Shown here one piece after another: positions 26,335 to 34,429 of a DNA stretch of 64,000 nucleotides. The notes below the pieces were generated by a model that did no database searches, was not told where the DNA came from, and saw only the letters and a program-made list of their open reading frames with translations. Both the position numbers and the translations under genes were made by a program. Position 1 is the stretch's first letter. Each line of letters begins with the position of its first letter. The DNA comes from Nocardia brasiliensis ATCC 700358 (GTDB taxonomy: Bacteria > Actinomycetota > Actinomycetes > Mycobacteriales > Mycobacteriaceae), in assembly GCF_000250675.2 (NCBI RefSeq), contig NC_018681.1, positions 3,038,001 to 3,102,000 of the forward strand, given 5' to 3'.

Positions 26335-26799
26335 TCACCCGTCCTGGGCGAAGACTTCCTCGGCGTTCGCTGCCGAAAGGCTGCGGTCGAACCAGCGGTC
26401 CAGAACATCAAAGTCCCGGCAGTCCAGAATCCGATTGCGGTCGGCGTCGGACAGTTGGATATCGCGAAGCTCTAAAGCGCGCACGATGACACTGGCCCGC
26501 CCCTGGGCTTCTCCGTCGGCTAATCCCTTGGCGAACCCATCGGCGTAACTGGGCGTATCGAGGAAGACTTCATGCATCGTGCTGGCAACGAGGCTGCGGT
26601 CGAACCAAGAGTCCAGATAGTCCGCCTCTCGGCAAGACAGAATGAGGGCACGGACGCTGTCGGCTACGGGTATACCGCGATGCTCCAGAATCCGGACGAT
26701 GTCCTCGGCCCGCCCCTTGGCTTCGCCGTCGGCACGGATGCGTTGCGACGTCTCGGACCGGAAGAACCACAGCGGTATGGAATTCGCCTCAGTGGTCAT
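26335..26799 (-). CDS. Fragment of Rpn/PDDEXK-type protein: two tandem C-terminal modules
   Basis: This 154-residue protein lacks a nuclease core. After a short start it has two copies of a ~50-residue module. The first runs from EDIVRILEHRGIPVADSVR to a DSWFDRSL segment, and the second from VIVRALELRDIQLSDADR to DRWFDRSL. A third copy ends the gene upstream (26789-27735). Each module predicts two or three helices with a conserved cysteine (ILSC, ILDC). The ATG overlaps the upstream stop by 11 bases, which suggests translational coupling. It probably arose by duplication of the 3' end of the neighbouring gene. Any function is unknown. Confidence 0.6.
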   Translation of the reverse strand: MTTEANSIPLWFFRSETSQRIRADGEAKGRAEDIVRILEHRGIPVADSVRALILSCREADYLDSWFDRSLVASTMHEVFLDTPSYADGFAKGLADGEAQGRASVIVRALELRDIQLSDADRNRILDCRDFDVLDRWFDRSLSAANAEEVFAQDG

Positions 26800-27735
26800 C
26801 GGCGAGGACCTCGTCGGCGGTGGTGGCGGTGATGCTGCGATCCAGCCAGCGATCGAGCTCTTCGTTGTTCTGGCAGGCCAGAATTCGCTCTCGAAAGGCG
26901 TCGGACAGCGGTATGCCGCGAGCATCCAGGACATGGATGACCGACTCGGCTTTCCCTTCTGCCTTCCCTTCTACCTTCCCTTCTGCTTTTCCTTCAGCCC
27001 TACCCTCTGCCTTGCCTTCGGCCTTGCCGCGCCGGTGTCCTTGCGCGCGCAGATCTTCGGAAGTCTGGGAACGGAAGAAGTCCAGGTCCATGGACATAAG
27101 TTTCCTCCACATCTGTTGGGTTTCGCCAGTACCGAGGCCGAGTTCGGTGAGTTCGCGGTACATGTGGGCTGCTTCGGTGGGGCCGGTTTTGCTGAGTGCC
27201 TTGGCCAGTGTTTCGAGGATCTCGGTGATATCGGGTTGTTTGGCGTGCGTGATGGCGGACAGGGTGGCGAGCGCGAGGTCGGAGACGGCGGTGTCGAGGT
27301 CGGTCACCGGTCGCACGTTGTGCGGGCCGAGGACGAGGGGGCGCAGGATCAGGCTCGGCCACCGGTCGTGGCCGACCGGCAGCGGACCCTCGGCCCAGGA
27401 CGCGACCGCATGGTCCTGGCAGATGACGACGAGCACGGGTAGTAGTTCGTATCTGGCCTGTAGATACGACAGGTAGTAGGCCCAGGCGGGCGGCCGGGTC
27501 GGATCCTGCTTGCCCTGTGCTTCCACCAGCAGCAGGAATGGTCCTTCGGCGGTATCGATCTGCAGGATCGTGTCGGCGCGGCGCTCGACGGGGCGGCATT
27601 CGGTGAGGTCGACTGACAGTTGAATCACCTCCAGTGGGTCGGGGAACGGCAGGTCCAGGGCGCGGAAGCGCGGGCGAACGTGCCGGGGTCGTATTGGAAG
27701 ATGCGGTGCATCGCTTCGTGTTGCGAGCTGACCAT
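26789..27735 (-). pseudogene. Rpn-like / PDDEXK family protein, frameshifted near its 5' end
   Basis: The intact ancestor would be about 315 residues. The start MVSSQHEAMHRIFQYDPG (ATG at 27735) is in one frame and FRALDLPFPDPLEVIQL onward is in another. The break lies around 27664-27676 and one missing base would restore it. The core carries DTAEGPFLLLVEAQGKQDP, the acidic Asp ... Glu-x-Gln pattern of PDDEXK nucleases in this family. Next come a lysine/alanine/glutamate/glycine tetrapeptide repeat and the C-terminal module seen twice in the next gene. Such proteins are called recombination-promoting nucleases or putative transposases and are common in actinobacteria. A sequencing error cannot be excluded. 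Confidence 0.65.
26949..27030. repeat. 12-bp tandem repeats coding for a KAEG linker
   Basis: Six to seven imperfect 12-base units (CTTCCCTTCTGC and variants) encode four-residue repeats of lysine, alanine, glutamate and glycine in the minus-strand gene. Slippage could change their number. Confidence 0.75.
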
Positions 27736-27902
27736 GGGGGCAAACGTACGGGCCGAGTCTCGAAAATTCATTCGAAAAGTGTCTGATGGACAAGTTTGCT
27801 CGGTGTGTTGCTGGAAACGCGCATGCGGTGTCGCGCAACTCACCGGCAAACTGGACGGGAGTACAGGGAAGCGTTGGGGGAGAAGGGGTTCGGAGAGGAG
27901 AG

Positions 27903-28352
27903 TCAGGAGACGAAGGCAGCCGAGGTGACGAGAACCTCGGCGTAGCTGAAGTACCAGCCGTTCCAGGTGTCGGCGGTGTGGATGTGGAGGGCGTGGCCGG
28001 TGGCGGGCCCGGCGGTGATCGACCACAGGCCGTTGCCGTAACCGGTTGCCGTGCTGACACTTCCGTCGGACCAGGCGAATTCGGCGGAGCTGGTCGCGCC
28101 CGGCGCGTTGAACGGAATGGTCACGCTCATCCGCGCGGCGTCTACACCGGGCAGCAGGGGACTGGCGCAGTCGCGCAGGTTCGCTTCCCGATGAATGCTC
28201 TGGCCGGCACTGCCGGTCCCCGGCACCAACCGGCCGCTCATCGTGCTGCCGGCCTGGCAGCCGCCGTACCCTTGCGCGGTCGCCTGACCCGAACCGACCA
28301 GCGACGCCGCGCACAACAGCACGGGCAGCACAGCGATGGCACGAACCGACAT
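27903..28352 (-). CDS. Small secreted protein
   Basis: This 149-residue protein has a signal peptide (about 1-27, ending near TAQG). The mature part has two cysteines (GGCQAG, RDCAS), and is predicted to be beta-rich with an aromatic C-terminal segment, WNGWYFSYAEVLV. FAWSDGSVSTATG resembles the LWSNGETS region of the secreted protein at 9851-10375, and both have a cysteine in an RDC motif, so they may share a fold. A GGAAGG site lies before the ATG at 28352. A TAAACT on the minus strand at 28409-28404 is a possible -10. The function is unknown. Confidence 0.75.
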   Translation of the reverse strand: MSVRAIAVLPVLLCAASLVGSGQATAQGYGGCQAGSTMSGRLVPGTGSAGQSIHREANLRDCASPLLPGVDAARMSVTIPFNAPGATSSAEFAWSDGSVSTATGYGNGLWSITAGPATGHALHIHTADTWNGWYFSYAEVLVTSAAFVS

Positions 28353-28651
28353 GGCACTACCTTCCCGCACCGGCCCGCCCCCGAGACCGACGACTTGATC
28401 AGCAGTTTAACCCGCCGGCCACCCTGCCAGCCGGTTTCCGGACCGCCTGGCCGGACCACATCCCGCCGCACCGATCGTGGAACCATCCGCCGACGAATCG
28501 GAACCCCTTCGCCGCGGCGCTCGAACCAACCGACCTGACGTTCGTGTCGGCGCCTTGGCGTAATGTGCGGGTGTCTCGGAGCTGCCATGGGCGCGGCGGG
28601 GCCGGTTCGGGCATCCGCAGGGATGCGAAGTTCGGTGACACGGAGAGTGGT

Positions 28652-29557
28652 GTGGAGCGGCTACGAGATCGCTACGAAGCCTTGCTGCTTGACCTGGACG
28701 GCACCCTGTACCGGGGTCCCGTGGTGATCGAGGGTGCGCCGGCGGCGTTGGCGGCCGAGGGCACGCAGCGGCTGGTGTACGTCACCAACAATGCGAGCCG
28801 GTCGCCGGCGACGGTCGCCGCGCATCTGGTGGAGCTCGGCTTTTCCGCGACCACCGACGACGTGGTGACCAGCGCGCAGGCGGCGGCCCGGCTGCTGGCC
28901 GAGCGCCTTGCCCCCGGCGCGCAGGTGCTGGTGGTCGGCACCGATGATCTGGCTGCCGAGGTGACGGCGGTCGGCTTGCGTCCGGTGCGTCGTTTCGACG
29001 GTGCCGCGCCCGCCGCTGTGGTGCAAGGGCATTCGCCGCAGACCGGCTGGCCCGAACTCGCCGAGGCCGCGTACGCCCTCCGCGCCGATGCCCTCTGGGT
29101 GGCCGCGAACACCGACAAGACGCTGCCGAACGAGCGCGGCCTCGCACCGGGCAACGGCGCGATGGTCGCCGCCTTGCGCACCGCGACCGAGCTCGAGCCG
29201 ATGGTGGCGGGCAAACCGTTCGCACCGTTGATGGAGGACGCGCTGGTGCGCGCGGGCACCCGCAGCGCGCTGGTGGTGGGTGACCGATTGGACACCGATA
29301 TCGAGGGCGCGAACGCCGTGGGCCTGGAATCGCTGCTGGTGCTCACCGGCGTCAGCACCTTGGACGAACTGAAAGACGCGGCGGCCGAATTCGTTCCGAC
29401 CTATGTGGCCGATTCGCTGGACGCGCTGAACCACCCGCCGATTCCGGCCGAATCGGACATCGATCCGAGTGACCTCGCCGCAGTGCTGGCCGACCGGTTG
29501 CGGCGCAACCCGGGACGGGCCGTGACGGTGCGCGCGTCCGGTTCGGAAATCCGATAG
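28652..29557 (+). CDS. HAD-IIA family phosphatase (Rv1692-like, probable glycerol-3-phosphate phosphatase)
   Basis: This 301-residue haloacid-dehalogenase phosphatase opens with the nucleophile motif LLLDLDGTLYRG (motif I, aspartates near 12 and 14). It has the threonine motif VYVTNNASRSP (motif II) and ends the core with VVGDRLDTDIEGANAVG (motif III/IV). The order is that of NagD/PNPase-type enzymes. Its position directly before the 101-aa gene and tlyA equals Rv1692 in M. tuberculosis, reported as a glycerol-3-phosphate phosphatase. The GTG at 28652 has a GGAGAG site; the longer upstream frame is not family-like. It begins the conserved core block. Confidence 0.88.
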   Translation: MERLRDRYEALLLDLDGTLYRGPVVIEGAPAALAAEGTQRLVYVTNNASRSPATVAAHLVELGFSATTDDVVTSAQAAARLLAERLAPGAQVLVVGTDDLAAEVTAVGLRPVRRFDGAAPAAVVQGHSPQTGWPELAEAAYALRADALWVAANTDKTLPNERGLAPGNGAMVAALRTATELEPMVAGKPFAPLMEDALVRAGTRSALVVGDRLDTDIEGANAVGLESLLVLTGVSTLDELKDAAAEFVPTYVADSLDALNHPPIPAESDIDPSDLAAVLADRLRRNPGRAVTVRASGSEIR

Positions 29558-29570
29558 CGTTGACCGCACG

Positions 29571-29876
29571 ATGACTACTCCCATGCCCCGCCCAGGAATG
29601 CCGACGCCAGGTGCCGGCGGACCCCGCCCCGGGGTGCCACTGCCGGGCCAGCATCTGCCGGGTGCACCCGGGCGTCCGGAGCCCGCCGACCCGGAGCGTA
29701 TCCGCACCGAGATCGATGGCCTGCTCACCGAACTCGTCACCCGCACCGGTTGGCCGGGCGCGCACGCGACGGCCGAGGGCGCGGAGACCGGCGCGGACAT
29801 CACCCGTCGCGCCCGGATCCTGGAGCAGGCGCACGACGTGCTCGTGCAGGCCCTGGCCACGGTGGACAAGATCTGA
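29571..29876 (+). CDS. Conserved small protein (Rv1693-like position)
   Basis: This 101-residue protein has a proline/glycine-rich first 40 residues (PMPRPGMPTPGAGG) and a helical second half (TEIDGLLTELVTRTGW, then ARILEQAHDVLVQALATV). No known domain is recognised. Its place between the HAD phosphatase and tlyA matches the small gene found there in mycobacteria. It starts 14 bases after the phosphatase and ends one base before the tlyA start, so all three are one transcription unit. Confidence 0.8.
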   Translation: MTTPMPRPGMPTPGAGGPRPGVPLPGQHLPGAPGRPEPADPERIRTEIDGLLTELVTRTGWPGAHATAEGAETGADITRRARILEQAHDVLVQALATVDKI

Positions 29877-29877
29877 G

Positions 29878-30711
29878 GTGGCCAGACGCGCGCGCGTGGA
29901 CGCCGAACTGGTTCGCCGCGGGTTGGCGAGATCGCGAGAACACGCGGTCGAGCTGATCGGCGCCGGTCGCGTCCTGATAGCTGGAACGGTCGCGGTGAAG
30001 CCGGCGACCGCCGTCGAGGCGGGTACGCCGCTGCTGGTCCGGGAACAGGCCGACGAGGTGTCGTGGGCCTCGCGCGGCGCGCACAAGCTGCTCGGCGCGC
30101 TCGCGGCGTTCGAACCCGCGGGGCTCACCGTCGCGGGGAAGCGCTGCCTCGACGCGGGCGCGTCCACCGGCGGCTTCACCGATGTGCTGCTGTCGCGCGC
30201 GGCGCGCGAGGTGGTCGCGGTGGACGTCGGCTACGGCCAGTTGATCTGGCGGTTGCAGAACGACGACCGGGTGCGGGTGGTCGATCGCACGAACGTGCGC
30301 AACCTCACCCCCGAAATGATCGACGGCCCAGTCGAGTTGGTGGTCGGTGACCTGTCGTTCATCTCGCTGGCCCTGGTGCTGCCCGCGCTGGCCGCGTGCA
30401 CCGCGCCGGGCGCGGATCTGCTGCCGATGGTGAAGCCGCAGTTCGAGGTCGGCAAGGAGCGGGTCGGTTCCGGTGGCGTGGTGCGCGATCCGGCGCTGCG
30501 CGCCGCGGCGGTGCGCGAGGTCGCGACGGCCGCGGCGGCGCTCGGCCTGTACACCGAGGGCGTGACGGCCAGCCCGTTGCCGGGCCCGTCGGGCAATGTC
30601 GAATACTTCCTGTGGCTGCGCAAGTCCGCTACGGCGGACGGCAGACCCGAAGACGACGAGGCGCGAGTGGCTGCCCTCGTCGAGCGTGCGGTTGAGGAGG
30701 GTCCACAGTGA
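29878..30711 (+). CDS. tlyA: TlyA family rRNA (cytidine-2'-O)-methyltransferase
   Basis: This 277-residue enzyme methylates the 2'-OH of cytidines in 16S and 23S rRNA. In mycobacteria its loss gives resistance to capreomycin and viomycin. An S4 RNA-binding domain covers residues 1-62 (RVDAELVRRGLARSREHAVE). The Rossmann domain follows, with the SAM motif CLDAGASTGGFTD near residues 90-102, and VVGDLSFISL and MVKPQFE carry the catalytic aspartate and lysine. The GTG at 29878 is directly after the stop of the upstream gene. The 3' end overlaps nadK by four bases (GTGA). Confidence 0.95.
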   Translation: MARRARVDAELVRRGLARSREHAVELIGAGRVLIAGTVAVKPATAVEAGTPLLVREQADEVSWASRGAHKLLGALAAFEPAGLTVAGKRCLDAGASTGGFTDVLLSRAAREVVAVDVGYGQLIWRLQNDDRVRVVDRTNVRNLTPEMIDGPVELVVGDLSFISLALVLPALAACTAPGADLLPMVKPQFEVGKERVGSGGVVRDPALRAAAVREVATAAAALGLYTEGVTASPLPGPSGNVEYFLWLRKSATADGRPEDDEARVAALVERAVEEGPQ

Positions 30712-31667
30712 ACGCGCCGACGAGGGCCGATAGCCGGGAGATCCTGCTGGTGTCGCATCCCGGCCGGGCGGAGATCATCGAGACCGCGCACCGGCTGGCG
30801 AAGATCTTCGCCGATGCGGGCATCTGCCTGCGGGTGCTCGACGACGAGGCGGACAGCACCCGGTTCGAGGCCGAGCCGGGCGGCTATCCGGTGCGGGTGG
30901 TCGCGCACGGGCCCGAGGCCGCGGTCGGTTGCGAGATGGTGCTGGTGCTCGGTGGCGACGGCACCTTCCTGCGGGCCGCCGAGCTGGCGCGTCCGGCCGG
31001 GGTGCCGGTGCTGGGAATCAATCTGGGCCGCATCGGTTTTCTGACCGAGGCCGAGGCTGAGCACCTCGACGACGCGCTGGCCCATGTGGTGCGGCGGGAT
31101 TACCGGATCGAGCACCGGATGACCATCGACGTCAACGTCCGGGTGGACGATGTGGTGGTGGAAACCGGCTGGGCGCTGAACGAGGCGAGCATCGAGAACG
31201 CCTCGCGGATGGGCGTATTGGAGCTGGTGCTGGAGGTGGACGGCAGGCCGGTGTCGGCGTTCGGCTGCGACGGCATCCTGATCGCCACCCCGACCGGCTC
31301 CACGGCGTACGCGTTCTCCGCGGGCGGCCCGGTGGTGTGGCCGGAACTCGAAGCGCTGCTGGTGATTCCGAGCAACGCGCACGCCCTGTTCGCCCGGCCG
31401 CTGGTGACCAGCCCGGAGTCGCGGATCGCGGTCGAGGCGGCGGCCGAGGGGCACGATGCGATAGTTTTCCTGGATGGCAGGCGCACGCTCGACCTGCCGC
31501 GTGGCGGCCGGTTGGAAGCGGTCCGCGGCGCGCAGCCGGTGCGCTGGGTGCGGCTGGATTCCGCGCCCTTCGCGGACCGGATGGTGCGCAAGTTCCAATT
31601 GCCCGTGACAGGCTGGCGTGGCCGGCGGCGAACGGAGAGCACACATGCTGACAGAGATCAGGATTGA
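30708..31667 (+). CDS. nadK: NAD kinase
   Basis: This 319-residue enzyme phosphorylates NAD to NADP using ATP or polyphosphate. The GGDGTFLRAA motif (near residue 84), the NEASIE segment and ATPTGSTAYAFSAGGP are all present. The start is a GTG that overlaps the tlyA stop by four bases, and the end overlaps recN by 23 bases. The last 15 residues (RRRTESTHADRDQD) are charged and probably disordered. The operon order tlyA-nadK-recN is typical of actinobacteria. Confidence 0.95.
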   Translation: MNAPTRADSREILLVSHPGRAEIIETAHRLAKIFADAGICLRVLDDEADSTRFEAEPGGYPVRVVAHGPEAAVGCEMVLVLGGDGTFLRAAELARPAGVPVLGINLGRIGFLTEAEAEHLDDALAHVVRRDYRIEHRMTIDVNVRVDDVVVETGWALNEASIENASRMGVLELVLEVDGRPVSAFGCDGILIATPTGSTAYAFSAGGPVVWPELEALLVIPSNAHALFARPLVTSPESRIAVEAAAEGHDAIVFLDGRRTLDLPRGGRLEAVRGAQPVRWVRLDSAPFADRMVRKFQLPVTGWRGRRRTESTHADRDQD

Positions 31668-33420
31668 CGGGCTTGGCGTTATCTCGACGGCCACCGCGCA
31701 ATTCCACGAGGGTCTCACGGTTCTCACCGGTGAGACGGGTGCGGGCAAGACCATGGTGGTCACCAGCCTGCACCTGCTGAGCGGTGCGCGCGCCGATCCG
31801 GGGCGGGTCCGGCTCGGTGCCGCGCGTGCGGTGGTCGAGGGCCGTTTCACCGTCGACGACGTGAACGACGGCGCTCGCGCCGAAGTGGCACAGGTGCTGG
31901 AATCGGCTGCGGCCGAACAGGACGACGACGGCAGTATCATCGCGATCCGCACCGTGGGCAGCGACGGCCGTTCCCGCGCGCACCTGGGCGGGCGGGGCGT
32001 GCCCGCCGCGGTCCTCGCCGATTTCACCGCGCCGTTGCTGACCGTGCACGGCCAGAACGATCAGTTGCGTTTGCAGCGCCCTGATCAGCAATTGGCGGCG
32101 CTGGACCAGTTCGCGGCCGATACCGTAGGGCCGCTGCTACGCAAATACGGTGTGCAGCGGCGCTCTTGGCTGGACGCCCGCAACGAGTTGCTCGAACGTA
32201 CCGCGCGCAGCCGGGAATTGGCGCAGGAGGCCGACCGGTTGCAGCATTCGCTGACCGAGATCGATGCCATCGCACCGGAACCCGGTGAGGATGTGCGCAT
32301 CGTCGAGGACGTGCGCAGGCTCAGCGACCTGGATTCGCTGCGCGAGGCCGCCGCGACCGCGCACGACGCGCTGGCGGGCTCGCCGGAAACGCCCGAAGAC
32401 GGTTCCGGCGCACTGGAATTGCTCGGTGCGGCGCGCTCGCGCATCGAGTCGGCCGACGATCCGAAGCTCACCGCGCTGGCGCCGCGCCTCGGCGAGGCGA
32501 TCGCGGTGGTGGTCGACCTGACCACCGAACTCAGCGGTTATCTTTCGGACCTGCCGTCGGATCCCGGCGCGCTCGACTCGCTGCTCACCCGCCAGGCCGA
32601 ACTGAAGTCGCTGACCCGCAAGTACGCCCCGGACATCGACGGCGTGCTCGCCTGGGCCGACGAGGCGCGCACCAAGCTCGGCTCGCTCGACGTGTCCGAG
32701 GAGGCGCTCACCGCGCTCGCGGCCGAGGTCGAGATCGCGGCCGAGCGGGTGCGGGAGGCGGCGGGCAAGCTGAGTGCCGCGCGCAAGAAGGCGGCGGGCA
32801 AGCTCGCGTCCGCGGTGAGCGCCGAGCTGGGCGGACTGGCCATGGGCAAGGCCAAACTGGAGGTCGAGGTCCGGCCGGTGCCCGCGGGGCCACAGGATTC
32901 CGCGCCGCTGCTGGTCGGCGGCAAGGAGCTGCACGCCGGGTCGTCGGGCGTCGACGAGGTGGAGTTCCGGTTGTCCGCGCACTCGGGCGCGCAGTCACTG
33001 CCGTTGAGCAAGAGCGCTTCCGGTGGTGAGCTCTCCCGGGTGATGCTCGCGCTCGAGGTGGTGCTCGCCCGCTCGGATCACGGCGCCACCATGGTTTTCG
33101 ACGAGGTGGACGCGGGCGTCGGCGGCCGGGCCGCGGTGGAGATCGGGCGCAGGCTGGCCCGGCTCGCGCGCACCCATCAGGTGATCGTGGTGACGCACCT
33201 GCCGCAGGTCGCGGCGTTCGCCGACACCCACCTGGTGGTCGACAAGTCCGACGACGGCAAGGGCAAGGTGAACAGCGGGGTGCGGGCGCTGACCAAGGAC
33301 GAACGGGTCATCGAGTTGGCGCGCATGCTGGCCGGTCTGGACGACACCGAGACCGGCCGGGCACACGCGGAGGAACTGCTGGAGACGGCGCGCTCGGAGA
33401 AGTCCGGCGCGACCGTCTGA
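31645..33420 (+). CDS. recN: DNA repair protein RecN
   Basis: This 591-residue SMC-like ATPase acts in double-strand-break repair. It has the Walker A motif TGETGAGKT (residues 28-36), a central coiled-coil region (about 150-380), the ABC signature SASGGELSRVML (near 456) and the Walker B segment MVFDEVDAGVGG, followed by QVIVVTHLPQVAAFAD. The ATG at 31645 has a GGAGAG site and lies inside the end of nadK. It ends five bases before a convergent SRPBCC gene, which marks the start of an insert not found at this place in mycobacteria. Confidence 0.95.
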   Translation: MLTEIRIDGLGVISTATAQFHEGLTVLTGETGAGKTMVVTSLHLLSGARADPGRVRLGAARAVVEGRFTVDDVNDGARAEVAQVLESAAAEQDDDGSIIAIRTVGSDGRSRAHLGGRGVPAAVLADFTAPLLTVHGQNDQLRLQRPDQQLAALDQFAADTVGPLLRKYGVQRRSWLDARNELLERTARSRELAQEADRLQHSLTEIDAIAPEPGEDVRIVEDVRRLSDLDSLREAAATAHDALAGSPETPEDGSGALELLGAARSRIESADDPKLTALAPRLGEAIAVVVDLTTELSGYLSDLPSDPGALDSLLTRQAELKSLTRKYAPDIDGVLAWADEARTKLGSLDVSEEALTALAAEVEIAAERVREAAGKLSAARKKAAGKLASAVSAELGGLAMGKAKLEVEVRPVPAGPQDSAPLLVGGKELHAGSSGVDEVEFRLSAHSGAQSLPLSKSASGGELSRVMLALEVVLARSDHGATMVFDEVDAGVGGRAAVEIGRRLARLARTHQVIVVTHLPQVAAFADTHLVVDKSDDGKGKVNSGVRALTKDERVIELARMLAGLDDTETGRAHAEELLETARSEKSGATV

Positions 33421-33425
33421 GTGCG

Positions 33426-33845
33426 CTAGCGCGCGGCCTTCTGCGCGGCCTTGATGAACTGGCCGATCAGGTTCTTCAACCCGAACTCCAGCACCTTCGC
33501 GGGCACGGGCAGGCTCGGCTCGGATTCCATCGTGTAGGACACCAGGGTGCCGTTGTCGGCGTCGGTGAAGGTGATGACGCCGACGTGGCGCTTCACCGGC
33601 GCCCCCTTGACGATCTTGTATTCCATCCGCTCGCCGGGCACCAGCTTGGTGATCTCCTCGGTGACGCCGAGCGGTCCGACGCCGAGCAGGTGCTGCGCGC
33701 CGACGCCTTCGCGCTCGGTGAGCCCGGGCTTGGTCAGTTTGATGGTGATCGGCAGGTACGGGCTGACGCTCTCGCGATCGGCGAAGAGCCGGTACACGAC
33801 CTCGCGCGGGGCGGCGATGACGGCGTCGACGGTGGTGCTGGCCAT
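33426..33845 (-). CDS. SRPBCC family (polyketide cyclase/START-like) protein
   Basis: This 139-residue soluble protein has the helix-grip pattern. It begins with ASTTVDAVIAAPREVVYRLF (the START-like first helix) and continues with beta-strands around VGVITFTDADNGTLVSYTM and a long C-terminal helix with FGLKNLIGQFIKAAQ. Members bind hydrophobic ligands or act as cyclases or stress proteins. A GAGGAG site precedes the ATG. It lies downstream of a MerR regulator on the same strand, but a 103-base gap with its own possible -10 (TATGCT) suggests separate expression. The ligand is unknown. Confidence 0.82.
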   Translation of the reverse strand: MASTTVDAVIAAPREVVYRLFADRESVSPYLPITIKLTKPGLTEREGVGAQHLLGVGPLGVTEEITKLVPGERMEYKIVKGAPVKRHVGVITFTDADNGTLVSYTMESEPSLPVPAKVLEFGLKNLIGQFIKAAQKAAR

Positions 33846-33948
33846 GGGGGTCTCCTCTTCGAGTTACCTGTGACCCGCAGCATATAGGTACCACCGGTAC
33901 CCGCCGGGAGTCCGGGTGGCCGGTGTCACAGACAGTGCATTCCGTACA

Positions 33949-34353
33949 TCATGGACCAGGCCGGTCCGGCAGCGCGACCGTCGCGCGATAGGCCGGGCAG
34001 TTCTCCAGCTCGCCGTCGTATCGGCAGGTGAGCAGATAGTCCAAATAGTCGCGCGCGGTCTCGAGTTCGGCCATGTTCCGATTGATCGCGGCGATGTGGG
34101 CGTCGACCGTGGTGCGCCAGTCGGGATCGGTGGCCCGGGCGGTGAGCAACTCGCCGATCTCGTCGAGGCTCATCAAGCCGGTGGTGCGCCACTGCTTGAT
34201 CAACGCGATCCGATAGAGCTGATCGTCGTCGTAGTAGCGGCGGCCGCCGCGGCGATGCGGCGTCAGCAGGCCGCGGCGTTCCCAATAGTGCAGCGTCGAC
34301 AAGGGGAGCGCGAAGTGGTCGACGACGGTGGAGATATCCGTGAGCTCCGGCAT
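33949..34353 (-). CDS. MerR family transcriptional regulator
   Basis: This 134-residue regulator has an N-terminal winged helix (residues 1-70) with the MerR pattern LSTLHYWERRGLLTPHRRGGRRYYDDDQLYR, broken here as LSTLHYWERRGLL and then RRYYDDDQLYR. A dimerisation helix follows (about 80-118). A short C-terminal part with two cysteines (LTCRYDGELENCPAYRA) could be a metal or effector site. A MerR-type operator lies just upstream of the ATG, next to the divergent amidase gene. It may therefore control the amidase-transporter operon and itself. Confidence 0.85.
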   Translation of the reverse strand: MPELTDISTVVDHFALPLSTLHYWERRGLLTPHRRGGRRYYDDDQLYRIALIKQWRTTGLMSLDEIGELLTARATDPDWRTTVDAHIAAINRNMAELETARDYLDYLLTCRYDGELENCPAYRATVALPDRPGP

Positions 34354-34360
34354 GTCTCTA

Positions 34361-34381
34361 GTTGACCTCAACTCGGGTTGA
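34361..34381. promoter_or_regulatory. MerR-type operator between merR-like and amidase genes
   Basis: GTTGACCTCAACTCGGGTTGA contains two overlapping dyads (GTTGA-CC-TCAAC and TCAAC-TCGG-GTTGA). Such repeats are typical of MerR-regulated promoters. It lies between the two divergent start codons. The matching -10 elements are not clear. Confidence 0.5.
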
Positions 34382-34429
34382 ACGGGCAAGGTAACCCTAA
34401 CTTGCTGGATCACTCCGAAGGGACGGCCG

